NCBI GenBank assembly: GCA_964450435.1
Contig: CAYVCX010000061.1
Coordinates: 1-17,110 of the forward strand
From: SKLM01 sp964450435
GTDB lineage: Bacteria > Chloroflexota > Anaerolineae > B4-G1
Direction: 5' to 3'
Length of the DNA: 17,110 bases
Shown here: positions 1 to 7,397 of the stretch, one piece after another
Layout of the letters: each line of letters begins with the position of its first letter
How positions within the stretch are numbered: the first letter of the stretch is position 1
Translations under genes and position numbers: made by a program
The notes under the pieces: generated by a model
Seen by the model: the letters and a program-made list of their open reading frames with translations, nothing else
What the model was told of the DNA's origin: nothing
Databases searched by the model: none

Positions 1-1374
1 CCCGGCACGCTGCAAGCCTTCGCCCTGCTGGCCTTCACCGTGGGGAGCCTGGCTGTCGGCTATCGCACCGCAGCCACGCCCGTCACCTTGGTCATCGACG
101 GAGAACCGCGCCAGTTGCGGACTCATCAGGACACCGTCCAGGCGCTGCTCGACGACGTCGGCGTGCAGTTGGACACCGAGGACGCCATCGTACCTCCCGC
201 CGACTGGTCGATCCGGCCTGGAATGGTCGTGCGCATAGACCATGCCCGGCCTGCCCACGTCTCTGTCGACGGACAGACTGCCACACTGAAGACCCACGCC
301 ACTTCCGTCGCCGACGTGCTGCACGAAGCGCAGGTGACGTTGGGCCCCCACGACGAATTGACGGTAGAGGGCGATCTTGAAACCAGCTCGCCTGATGCCG
401 AGCCGGTTCGCGTGATCGTCCAGCGGGCCGTCCCTCTTACCCTGCGTGAGGGAGAGGAGGCCATCACTCTCCACACCACCGCTGCCACCGTGGGTGAGGC
501 CTTGCGCCAAGCAGGGCGCACCCTCTACCTGGCCGATCGTGTGACGCCCGGCATGAACACGCGCGTATCGGCAGGAATGTCCATAGTCCTTGAGCGGTCG
601 ACCCCGGTCACCGTCCACGTGGACGGCAGGAGGGTCCGCACGCGCACCCATCGAGAGCAGGTCGGCGCTGTCCTGGCCGATCTCGGGATCGCGCTGACCG
701 GACAGGACTATACCGAACCGCCGCTCGAAGCCGCCGTTGTCGCCGACGCGACCATCGATGTCGTTCGTGTGAGCGAGCGCTTCTTGATCGAGCAGGAACC
801 CATTCCTTTTCAGTCCGAGTGGCGCCCCGATCCCGATCTTGAGATCGACCACCAACGGCTGCTCCAGGAAGGATCGCCCGGCGTGCGAGAGCGCCGCGTC
901 CGCGTGCGCCTCGAGAACGGTCACGAGGTATCGCGAACGGTAGAGAATGAGTACGTCGCCGTCGCCCCTACAACGAAGGTCCACGGATACGGGACGAAGA
1001 TCGTGGTGCGCACCATAAATACTTCCTCCGGACCCGTCGACTACTGGCGTAAAATACGCATGCTCGCCACCTCCTACTCAGCCAGCACTGCCGGCACCTC
1101 CCCGTCCAGCGCCTGGTACGGACGGACGGCCACCGGTCTAAACATGAGGCACGGCATCGTCGCCGTCGATCCCCGGGTCATCGACTTGGGTAGCAAAGTC
1201 TACGTACCGGGCTACGGCGTCGGCCTGGCTGGAGACACTGGCAGCGCCATCAAGGGCAAACGGATCGACCTGGGATTCGACGACAGCAATCTGCAGCTGT
1301 GGTACCGCTGGGTCGATGTCTATCTCCTCACCCCCGTACCCCCTGCCGGGCAGATCGACTACAGGCTCCCTTGA
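1..1374 (+). CDS. DUF348/G5/3D-domain cell-wall protein (YabE-like), 5' end outside the window
   Basis: The frame is open from base 1, so the true start lies upstream; a GTG at 40 would cut into a hydrophobic segment (ALLAFTVGSLAVGY) that looks like a signal or membrane anchor. The exported part has four successive DUF348-type repeats, each starting near a 'TV.VDG...L.TH..TV..L' pattern (about residues 30-90, 90-145, 145-205 and 205-265). A G5-like segment follows (around residues 275-340, with QEGSPGVRERRVRV). The C-terminal 3D domain carries the three signature aspartates (VAVDP, AGDTG, KRIDLGF). The 3D fold is related to the MltA lytic transglycosylase barrel, so a role in cutting or remodelling peptidoglycan outside the membrane is likely. 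It ends with TGA 7 bases before rsmA, as in the yabE-rsmA neighbourhood of Gram-positive bacteria. Family assignment is firm; enzymatic activity is inferred. Confidence 0.9.
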   Translation, partial: PGTLQAFALLAFTVGSLAVGYRTAATPVTLVIDGEPRQLRTHQDTVQALLDDVGVQLDTEDAIVPPADWSIRPGMVVRIDHARPAHVSVDGQTATLKTHATSVADVLHEAQVTLGPHDELTVEGDLETSSPDAEPVRVIVQRAVPLTLREGEEAITLHTTAATVGEALRQAGRTLYLADRVTPGMNTRVSAGMSIVLERSTPVTVHVDGRRVRTRTHREQVGAVLADLGIALTGQDYTEPPLEAAVVADATIDVVRVSERFLIEQEPIPFQSEWRPDPDLEIDHQRLLQEGSPGVRERRVRVRLENGHEVSRTVENEYVAVAPTTKVHGYGTKIVVRTINTSSGPVDYWRKIRMLATSYSASTAGTSPSSAWYGRTATGLNMRHGIVAVDPRVIDLGSKVYVPGYGVGLAGDTGSAIKGKRIDLGFDDSNLQLWYRWVDVYLLTPVPPAGQIDYRLP

Positions 1375-1381
1375 ATCACCG

Positions 1382-2236
1382 ATGAATGTGCGCCGGCTGC
1401 TTCGGGAGCGGGACGTGCGGCCAGACCAGGCTCTGGGGCAGAACTTCCTCATCGACCCGACCATCCTGGAGAGAATTGCCCGCGCCGCTGAGCTCGGGCC
1501 CGGGGACGTTGTGCTCGAGATCGGAGCCGGCACCGGCGCCCTGACCAGGTTCCTGGCTCAAGACGCTGGGCACGTCATTGCCCTCGAGCTAGATCAGCGA
1601 CTCGTGCCGATTCTGCAGGACGAACTGTCCACCTTCGACAACGTGTCAGTAATCCAGGGGGACGTCTTGACCCTCGATCCGGCACTCCTGATCCAGCAGA
1701 CCACTCGGGGACAGGAAGCATCCTGCCCCGGCTACAAAGTGGTCGCCAATCTCCCCTACTACATCACGTCGGCCATCCTCCGTCATCTCCTGGAGGCGCG
1801 GCCGAGACCGGAGCAGATGGTGATCACAGTCCAGCACGAGGTGGCGAAGCGCATCGTGGCCGATCCCGGTGACATGAGTGTCCTGGCCGTGAGCGTCCAA
1901 TTCTACGCCGACCCGGAGCTCCTCTTCCGAATCAAGCCGGGGAGCTTCTACCCGTCTCCGGACGTGGAATCGGCCGTCGTGAAGATGGACGTCCATCCCG
2001 ACCCCCCACTGCCCGCCGAGGACATCGACAGGTTCTTCACCGTAGTCCGGGCGGGCTTCTCTCAACGCCGCAAGCAGCTCCACAACTCCTTGAGTAGTGG
2101 CCTCGGCCAGCGGATCTCCAAGCACGAGGCGGCGGCCAGGCTGGAGTCAGCCGGTGTCGATCCTCGTCGGCGGGCGCAGAGCCTCTCCGTCGAGGAGTGG
2201 ATCGACGTCACACACGCACTAGACGACGTAATCTGA
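1382..2236 (+). CDS. rsmA: 16S rRNA (adenine(1518)-N6/adenine(1519)-N6)-dimethyltransferase RsmA/KsgA
   Basis: The 284-residue product dimethylates two adjacent adenines in the 3' hairpin of 16S rRNA late in small-subunit assembly, using S-adenosylmethionine. Visible motifs are LGQNFL (18-23), the SAM-binding IGAGTGALT (47-55), an acidic residue after the second strand (ALELD), the catalytic NLPYY (123-127), FYPSPDVESAV and the C-terminal FSQRRKQLHNSL. Length is normal for the family. The ATG at 1382 was chosen because KsgA homology starts right after it. An ATG at 1316 in the same frame would overlap the upstream gene and add 22 unrelated residues. No clear Shine-Dalgarno sequence precedes 1382, so translation may be coupled to the upstream gene, which stops 7 bases before. 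Confidence 0.95.
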   Translation: MNVRRLLRERDVRPDQALGQNFLIDPTILERIARAAELGPGDVVLEIGAGTGALTRFLAQDAGHVIALELDQRLVPILQDELSTFDNVSVIQGDVLTLDPALLIQQTTRGQEASCPGYKVVANLPYYITSAILRHLLEARPRPEQMVITVQHEVAKRIVADPGDMSVLAVSVQFYADPELLFRIKPGSFYPSPDVESAVVKMDVHPDPPLPAEDIDRFFTVVRAGFSQRRKQLHNSLSSGLGQRISKHEAAARLESAGVDPRRRAQSLSVEEWIDVTHALDDVI

Positions 2237-2319
2237 TCGACAGATCCGTCACCTTCGGTGCCCGATTCTCCCGTCTGCCGGCCACTCCCCTCCCGTCAAC
2301 CTGTTTCCGCCACAGCCAA

Positions 2320-3063
2320 GTGGGTTTTGTACTCGACGGCCTTGACACCGAATCGTACGACCGCACCTACGGCGACCGGGAGCTGGTCCGCCGCATCGTC
2401 AGCTACTTCCGCCCCCACAGCCGTCGGATGCTCCTGGTCGGGCTGATGATCGCGCTGAACTCGGCGGCAGGCACCGGTGGCCCCATACTCATCTCGAGAG
2501 CGCTTGATCTGATCAAGCACCAGCCCACCCTCAATGTGATCCTGCTAATCGCCGCCGGGATCCTGCTGATGGAGGCAGCAGCCTGGGGTTTCAACTACAT
2601 CCGGCAGTGGTTCTCTGCCCAGGTCGTGGGAGATGTCGTGCTTCGGCTGCGCGAGGACGTTTTCGGCGCCACCATTGAGCACGACCTCTCCTTCTACGAC
2701 CAACAGGCCTGCGGCAAGATCGTCAGCCGCGTAACCTCAGATACGCAGGACTTCGCCACCGTCGCGACCCTGGTGATGGACCTGCTCAGCCAGGTGGTAT
2801 TGGTCGTCCTGCTGACGGGCTGGCTGTTCGCCATTCATGCTCGACTGACGCTGCTGCTGCTCGCTATGGCACCTTTCGCTGTGGCTATCGCGCTCAGTTT
2901 CCGGCGCGTGGCGCGCCGGGTCACGCAGAACGCCCGTCGGGTGACGGCCAAGATCAACGCGCAGATCCAGGAGTCGATCAGCGGCATCGTGATCGCCAAG
3001 AGTTTCCGCCAGGAGCACGCCGTCTACCACGCCTTCCAGCGCAACAACGCCCAGGCCTATTGA
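2320..3063 (+). CDS. ABC exporter half-transporter, N-terminal piece (membrane helices 1-4), cut by in-frame TGA
   Basis: This is the first piece of a type-IV ABC exporter half-transporter (ABC_membrane plus ABC_tran). It begins with a soluble segment (LDGLDTESYDRTYGDRELVRRIVSYFRPH). Four hydrophobic segments follow (around GLMIALNSAAG, VILLIAAGILLMEAA, MDLLSQVVLVVLLTGWLF and LTLLLLAMAPFAVAIAL), then the coupling region (INAQIQESISGIVIAKSF). The frame stops at TGA 3061-3063 directly after NAQAY, where family members continue into helix 5. I place the start at GTG 2320, near where homology begins. An ATG at 2197 is also in frame but overlaps rsmA by 40 bases and adds an Arg/Ser/Pro-rich stretch that does not look coded. 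The piece has no ATPase domain and should be non-functional alone. Confidence 0.75.
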   Translation: MGFVLDGLDTESYDRTYGDRELVRRIVSYFRPHSRRMLLVGLMIALNSAAGTGGPILISRALDLIKHQPTLNVILLIAAGILLMEAAAWGFNYIRQWFSAQVVGDVVLRLREDVFGATIEHDLSFYDQQACGKIVSRVTSDTQDFATVATLVMDLLSQVVLVVLLTGWLFAIHARLTLLLLAMAPFAVAIALSFRRVARRVTQNARRVTAKINAQIQESISGIVIAKSFRQEHAVYHAFQRNNAQAY

Positions 3064-4134
3064 GTGGGGCTCCAGCGTGGCCTCACGCTCAACACCATCT
3101 TCCCCCTCATGGGTATGGCCTCCGGCGCAGGCGTGGCTGTGCTCGTCTACGCCGGCGGTCTGGCAACCCGCGGCAGCATCAGTCCCGGCGACTACCACCT
3201 GTTTATGCAGGCCGTGGGTTTCTTCTGGTGGCCAATGATGAGCATATCGTCTTTCTGGAGCCAGTTCCAGGACGGGCTTTCGGCGGCGGAGCGGGTATTC
3301 GCGCTGGTTGACGCGGAGCCGCGTGTGGTACAGGCGGGTCAGGAGTCCGTCGACCAGCTCTCCGGTCGGGTCGAGTTCCGCGATCTCACCTTCGCCTACA
3401 ATGCCGACGATCTCGTTCTCCCCCACTTCACATTGGAGATCTCACCAGGGGAGACCGTCGCTCTGGTGGGCCATACCGGTGCTGGCAAGAGCAGCGTTGC
3501 CCGGCTCATCTCTCGCTTCTACGAGTTCCAGGACGGTGAGTTACTCGTCGACGGTCGGGACATCCGACGACTCGACTTGCAAGACTATCGGCAGCACATC
3601 GGCATCGTGCCGCAGGAACCCTTTCTCTTCTCAGGCACCGTGTCCGACAACATCGGCTATGCTCGCCCGCAGGCGGATGAAGAGCAGGTCTACCAGGCCG
3701 CCCGGCGCGTGTCAGACGGTGACTGGCTCGCCGACCTCCCTGATGGATTGGAGACCGATGTTGGCGAGCGAGGCGCGAACCTCTCTATGGGTCAACGCCA
3801 GTTGGTTGCCCTGGCCCGAGTGCTGCTCAAGAACCCAACAATCTTCATATTGGACGAGGCCACGGCAAGCGTGGATCCCTTCACGGAGATGCAAATACAG
3901 GAGGGGCTCGAGGCCATCATGCGCGACCGCACCGCCGTCGTCATCGCCCACAGGCTCTCGACGGTCAAACACGCCGATCGGATACTGGTCATGGATCGCG
4001 GGCGTGTCGTCGAGGAAGGCACCCACGACCAACTGATGACCCAGAGCGGTCACTACGCCCGCCTCTACGACACCTACTTCCGGCACCAGTCCATCGATTA
4101 CATTGAGAGCCTGCGCGAGTTCGAGGACTTCTAA
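3064..4134 (+). CDS. ABC exporter half-transporter, C-terminal piece (helices 5-6 plus ATPase domain), same gene as the preceding piece
   Basis: The frame continues without shift directly after the TGA. It codes for the last two membrane helices (IFPLMGMASGAGVAVLVYAGG and the HLFMQAVGFFWWPMMS region) and a complete nucleotide-binding domain. The ATPase domain has Walker A GHTGAGKSS, Q-loop PQEPFLFSGT, signature NLSMGQRQ (Met in place of the second usual Gly), Walker B IFILDEATASVD and the switch histidine in VVIAHRLST. Joined to the preceding piece, the protein would be about 603 residues, the usual length of a homodimeric or heterodimeric exporter subunit. A GTG follows the TGA immediately but has no Shine-Dalgarno sequence, so restart there seems weak. 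The gene is either a recent pseudogene or carries one sequencing error. The exported substrate cannot be told. Confidence 0.8.
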   Translation: MGLQRGLTLNTIFPLMGMASGAGVAVLVYAGGLATRGSISPGDYHLFMQAVGFFWWPMMSISSFWSQFQDGLSAAERVFALVDAEPRVVQAGQESVDQLSGRVEFRDLTFAYNADDLVLPHFTLEISPGETVALVGHTGAGKSSVARLISRFYEFQDGELLVDGRDIRRLDLQDYRQHIGIVPQEPFLFSGTVSDNIGYARPQADEEQVYQAARRVSDGDWLADLPDGLETDVGERGANLSMGQRQLVALARVLLKNPTIFILDEATASVDPFTEMQIQEGLEAIMRDRTAVVIAHRLSTVKHADRILVMDRGRVVEEGTHDQLMTQSGHYARLYDTYFRHQSIDYIESLREFEDF

Positions 4135-4166
4135 TCCCTCGCTCTCCCGGCCACGCGCTCACAACA

Positions 4167-5180
4167 CTACTGCGCAAAGAGCTCCGCCATCAGCGGATCG
4201 ATCACTTCCCAACGGGGAACGAGCACTGCACCGCCCGTGGGTGTCGTCCAGGGGCGGGTCATGTTGCGATCGATCACCCGGTGCTCAATGCCGTCCACAC
4301 CCACTCGAACCGCTGTCACAGACAGCTTGGTCAACTCCACCGGTCCCAGATTCGTGTCCACGTTCCTCACCACCGCCCGAAGGACGGCCGGCAGACGAGG
4401 CCAATTCTGAGGAGCCGACAGCGCTCGCGCCAGGGCCGCCATAACCTGTTGCTGCCGCGCCGCCCGTTCAAAATCCGACGACCCGTGGCGGACACGGACA
4501 TATTGCAGCGCCAGTTCGCCGTCCATGTGCTGCAGCCCCGCGGGGATCTCGATCCGCCTGGTGCCGTAATCCTCGGTGGGATAGCCATTGTCCACAATCC
4601 GCTCTTCCACCACCACGTCGATGCCCCCGATCGCGTCGACGACGGCGCGGAACCCATCAAAATCCAGGCGCACGTAGTGACGAACCGCGATACCGAAGTT
4701 CGCGGCCACAGTCTCTAGGGCCAGATCGGGACCGCCTCCCGGTTCCGCGTACTCGCCCCAGAAGTGGGCCGCATTGATGCGGCTCTGACCGTGTCGCGGA
4801 ATCTCGACATACAAGTCGCGGGGAATTGAGAGCAGCCCAAGACGAGGACCCTCTGGATACGCGGTCGCCACCATAAGCACGTCCGACCGAACCGTGTACC
4901 CCTGTCCCGGCCGGCGGTCCAGCCCCAGCACCAGGACATTTGTGCGGGACGCGTCCGCTTGCAGCACCCTCACACCGGCCAAGACCAGACAGGCGCATAA
5001 GAAGACCCAGATGAAAACTGCTACCACGAACGGGGAGAGGCAGGACCTACGCCCTCTTCCCATCGCTGCCGGCGAAGAACCGTATCCTTCCCCCGGGCGC
5101 GGAGGGTGCACTGGTTGGCCAGATCCTTGACGGACCGGCCGTCGCGGCCTGTCACCAGCGTCCAGACGTTCTCGTCTCAC
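4167..5180 (-). CDS. LytR-CpsA-Psr (LCP) family wall-polymer transferase
   Basis: LCP proteins sit in the membrane and transfer lipid-linked anionic or other polysaccharides onto peptidoglycan. From the GTG at 5180 the product has 337 residues. It starts with an Arg/Pro-rich cytoplasmic tail of about 40 residues, then one membrane helix (SPFVVAVFIWVFLCACLVLAG, about 49-69), then the LCP domain. Conserved LCP signatures are NVLVLGLDRR, the RSDVLM segment, LSIPRDLYVEIP, SRINAAHFWG, FDGFRAVVDAIGGIDV, GLQHMDGELALQYVRVRH and DFERAARQQQV, including the arginines and aspartates that bind the polyprenyl pyrophosphate head group. The start overlaps the upstream gene's stop (GTGA) behind a GGAGGAG ribosome-binding site. 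An internal ATG at 5063 gives 298 residues but has no ribosome-binding site. It converges with the ABC transporter 32 bases away, with no terminator seen. Confidence 0.9.
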   Translation of the reverse strand: MRRERLDAGDRPRRPVRQGSGQPVHPPRPGEGYGSSPAAMGRGRRSCLSPFVVAVFIWVFLCACLVLAGVRVLQADASRTNVLVLGLDRRPGQGYTVRSDVLMVATAYPEGPRLGLLSIPRDLYVEIPRHGQSRINAAHFWGEYAEPGGGPDLALETVAANFGIAVRHYVRLDFDGFRAVVDAIGGIDVVVEERIVDNGYPTEDYGTRRIEIPAGLQHMDGELALQYVRVRHGSSDFERAARQQQVMAALARALSAPQNWPRLPAVLRAVVRNVDTNLGPVELTKLSVTAVRVGVDGIEHRVIDRNMTRPWTTPTGGAVLVPRWEVIDPLMAELFAQ

Positions 5181-6511
5181 GCGCTCTCCTCCACCCGCTG
5201 GGCCACACGGCGGCCAATCTCCACAGCATAATTGGTCCCGCGATCCCACGGGTAGACCTGGCTCATGTTCGCCATCCATAGGCCAGGAATTGGGGTCCTC
5301 AGTGCCGGGATGTTCCGCGAGTGATTGACCTTCGGAACCGGCTGGGCGTACTCCTCTGCAAACATCCAGCTGGCTCGCACCCATTCCGGTCGGAAGTCCG
5401 AGTTAATCTTCTTCAGACCAGGCAGGTAGATGCTCAGCAGCCTGTCCTTGTCGTAACTGAGGTAGGGGTGGTCGGGCGGGAGGTAATCACCACAGTAAAC
5501 CAGATGGTCGCCACCGTAGTGTTGTGAGGAGATGTAATTCGTGTGTTCGACCAGCCCCATGAAGGGGATGTCTGCCCCTTTAGGCAGGTTGATCCAGTAG
5601 TGCCCGTCCGTCAGGCTGCGCCTGAGGGCGAGAACCAGCGCCAGGGCGCCCATCGATTCGAGCTCTCTTAATTTCGCCGCATACGGGTTGGGCAGTCCCG
5701 GCGCAACCCCCAGCATTGTTTTGGGTGAGCACGTGGCGACAACCGCCTGATGCACCACCTTCCCGACTGCAGACTCAAGCGAGATGCCCTCCTCGGCTCG
5801 ACGCACAGCTCGCACTGGGCAGTTGAGACGCACCTCCCCTCCCTGCCTTCTTATCCTCTCGACCAACAGGTTGACGAAGGCCTGGAACCCGCCCTCGAAA
5901 TAGCCCAGATTGGCCGTCCGCTTGTACAGCCTCGCCCACATCCAGGCCATGTTGACGTCCCTGTAATGCTCCTCGCCGAACTTACTGACGAGCAATGGTC
6001 TCCAGAAAACGTTGTATCCACGCTCGCCCACCATCCTTCGCATCCACGCATGGGCCGTCACCTGTTCGAGTGGGCGCCAATCACGAACCAGGGTCAGGTA
6101 CGCGCCCACCAGACCAGCTCGCAGCCGGGCAATCAATGACAACGGGGCGAACTGGAGCACCCGAACTGCCCGATGCAGCGGGGGAAAAGGAGCGACACTC
6201 AGCCAGGGTACAGGGCTGTCAAGAGGGTAGAGGTCGCCTGCATGGTAAAGTGTGGTCGTAGGGCGCCGGAAGAAGAGCCTCTCGCGGGCATCCAGATCTT
6301 CGATCAGACGGATGAGATCAGCATCCGAGGCAAACCAATGGTGATAGAACCGCTCAAGATGCCAGTCCCAACTCCTGTCACGGAAGCCGGATGACAGCCC
6401 CCCAGCGTACGATCTAGCCTCGTAAACCGTGACATCGTGACCCCGTCTCGTCAGATCGTAGGCAGCCGCCAATCCGGTGACGCCCGCGCCAACAATGCCA
6501 ACATCCATCAT
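5177..6511 (-). CDS. FAD-dependent oxidoreductase, amine-oxidase / protoporphyrinogen-oxidase-like fold
   Basis: The 444-residue protein opens with a Rossmann dinucleotide-binding motif, VGIVGAGVTGLAAAY (GxGxxG at residues 8-13), and the acidic residue ending the second strand (VTVYEA), followed by AGGLSS. The C-terminal FAD-contacting motif is also present (PIPGLWMANMSQVYPWDRGTNYAVEIGRRVA). It belongs to the NAD(P)-binding amine-oxidase superfamily, which includes protoporphyrinogen oxidases, carotenoid desaturases and UDP-galactopyranose mutase relatives. The substrate cannot be read from sequence. Its tight coupling to an LCP gene (4-base overlap) suggests a part in cell-envelope glycan or lipid metabolism, but this is inference. 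Two adjacent ATGs (6511 and 6508) fit; a weak GGTGTGG lies upstream. The gene follows rlmB after 139 bases, where I see no clear promoter. Confidence 0.85.
   Translation of the reverse strand: MMDVGIVGAGVTGLAAAYDLTRRGHDVTVYEARSYAGGLSSGFRDRSWDWHLERFYHHWFASDADLIRLIEDLDARERLFFRRPTTTLYHAGDLYPLDSPVPWLSVAPFPPLHRAVRVLQFAPLSLIARLRAGLVGAYLTLVRDWRPLEQVTAHAWMRRMVGERGYNVFWRPLLVSKFGEEHYRDVNMAWMWARLYKRTANLGYFEGGFQAFVNLLVERIRRQGGEVRLNCPVRAVRRAEEGISLESAVGKVVHQAVVATCSPKTMLGVAPGLPNPYAAKLRELESMGALALVLALRRSLTDGHYWINLPKGADIPFMGLVEHTNYISSQHYGGDHLVYCGDYLPPDHPYLSYDKDRLLSIYLPGLKKINSDFRPEWVRASWMFAEEYAQPVPKVNHSRNIPALRTPIPGLWMANMSQVYPWDRGTNYAVEIGRRVAQRVEESA
5186..5192 (-). promoter_or_regulatory. Ribosome-binding site that fixes the LCP gene start at GTG 5180
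   Basis: On the minus strand GGAGGAG lies 5 bases before the GTG at 5180-5178, inside the last codons of the FAD-oxidoreductase gene. The GTG overlaps that gene's TGA stop (GTGA). This is the usual arrangement for coupled translation. It favours 5180 over the ATG at 5063, which has no such site. Confidence 0.6.
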
Positions 6512-6650
6512 CGACCACACCGGCCCAGACAGCCTATGCGCGCAAGGTGGAGGGCCAGGACAGGCCAACGGCCGAAGAGCCGCTCCGGCAGGTTCAGCGT
6601 CACCTCCGAGCACCAGGTACGGGATCTCAAGAGAGGATCAAGCAAGCAGG

Positions 6651-7397
6651 CTAGCCGGAGGCCCGTCGCTGGCGGAGCGATTCGTAGAGTACGATCGACC
6701 CGGCCACGGCGGCGTTCAGCGAAGTCACGGCCCCCCGCATGGGCAAGCGGATCAAGAAGTCACACCGCTCGCCAACCAGGCGACGCATGCCCCGTCCCTC
6801 GCTGCCCACCACAACAGCCAAAGAACCGGACAGATCAGCTTCGTCGTAGCGCTGTGCGTCTGCCACCGCCTCCAGGCCAGCAACCCACACTCGTTGGTCC
6901 TTGAGCCAATCGATCGCGCGCACCAGGTTCGTCACCTGCGCCACGCGCAGGTGCTCGACAGCACCCGCTGAGGTGTGGACCACTGCCGGTGTGATGTCCA
7001 CGGCCCGTCTCCGCTGTATGACGACCCCATGGACTCCGACAGCTTCAGCCGTGCGCAGCAGACTCCCCACATTGTGAGGGTCTTGCAGCAAGTCAAGCAA
7101 CAGGAATAGAGGAGCCCCGCCGTCCGATCCCGCGAGACGAAACATATCCTCAAGGGATCCGTACGGATAGTCGCTTGCCTCCAGCACCACCCCCTGGTGA
7201 CTGAAGTGCCCGAACCGGTCAAGGTCGCTCCGATCAACGCTCTGCACCGCAACCTCTGCCTGCTCAGCCAGGCGGACGATCTGATCGATAATATCGCTTT
7301 CTCGAATACCCTCTGCCAGCGACAGCTTGTAGAACTCTCGTCGTCCGGCTCTCAGGGATTCGTAGACCGCGTTTCGCCCGTACAGCGCCTGTCTCAT
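6651..7397 (-). CDS. rlmB: 23S rRNA (guanosine-2'-O)-methyltransferase RlmB, TrmH/SPOUT family
   Basis: The 248-residue protein has the two-part RlmB layout. An N-terminal L30e-like RNA-binding domain (about 1-95, beginning LYGRNAVYESL) is followed by a SPOUT trefoil-knot domain. The three TrmH motifs are visible: LLDLLQDPHNVGSLLRTAEA with the catalytic Arg, VVVGSEGRGM, and IRLPMRGAVTSLNAAVAGSI. RlmB methylates the ribose of G2251 (E. coli numbering) in the 23S P-loop; other guanosines are possible for family members. ATG 7397 overlaps the cysS stop in an ATGA, so translation is coupled. In Bacillus a Mini-III RNase gene lies between cysS and rlmB; it is absent here. Confidence 0.93.
   Translation of the reverse strand: MRQALYGRNAVYESLRAGRREFYKLSLAEGIRESDIIDQIVRLAEQAEVAVQSVDRSDLDRFGHFSHQGVVLEASDYPYGSLEDMFRLAGSDGGAPLFLLLDLLQDPHNVGSLLRTAEAVGVHGVVIQRRRAVDITPAVVHTSAGAVEHLRVAQVTNLVRAIDWLKDQRVWVAGLEAVADAQRYDEADLSGSLAVVVGSEGRGMRRLVGERCDFLIRLPMRGAVTSLNAAVAGSIVLYESLRQRRASG

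Noticed and set aside
3061..3063. Recoded or selenocysteine TGA
   Set aside because: TGA ends many intact genes here (for example rsmA, cysS, cstA), so it is not reassigned. No Cys is expected at this exporter position and no selenocysteine hairpin stands out.
5181..5384. N-terminal extension of the LCP protein
   Set aside because: The open frame runs into the FAD-oxidoreductase gene, but the GTG at 5180 with GGAGGAG is the better start and the extra residues are the shadow of that gene.
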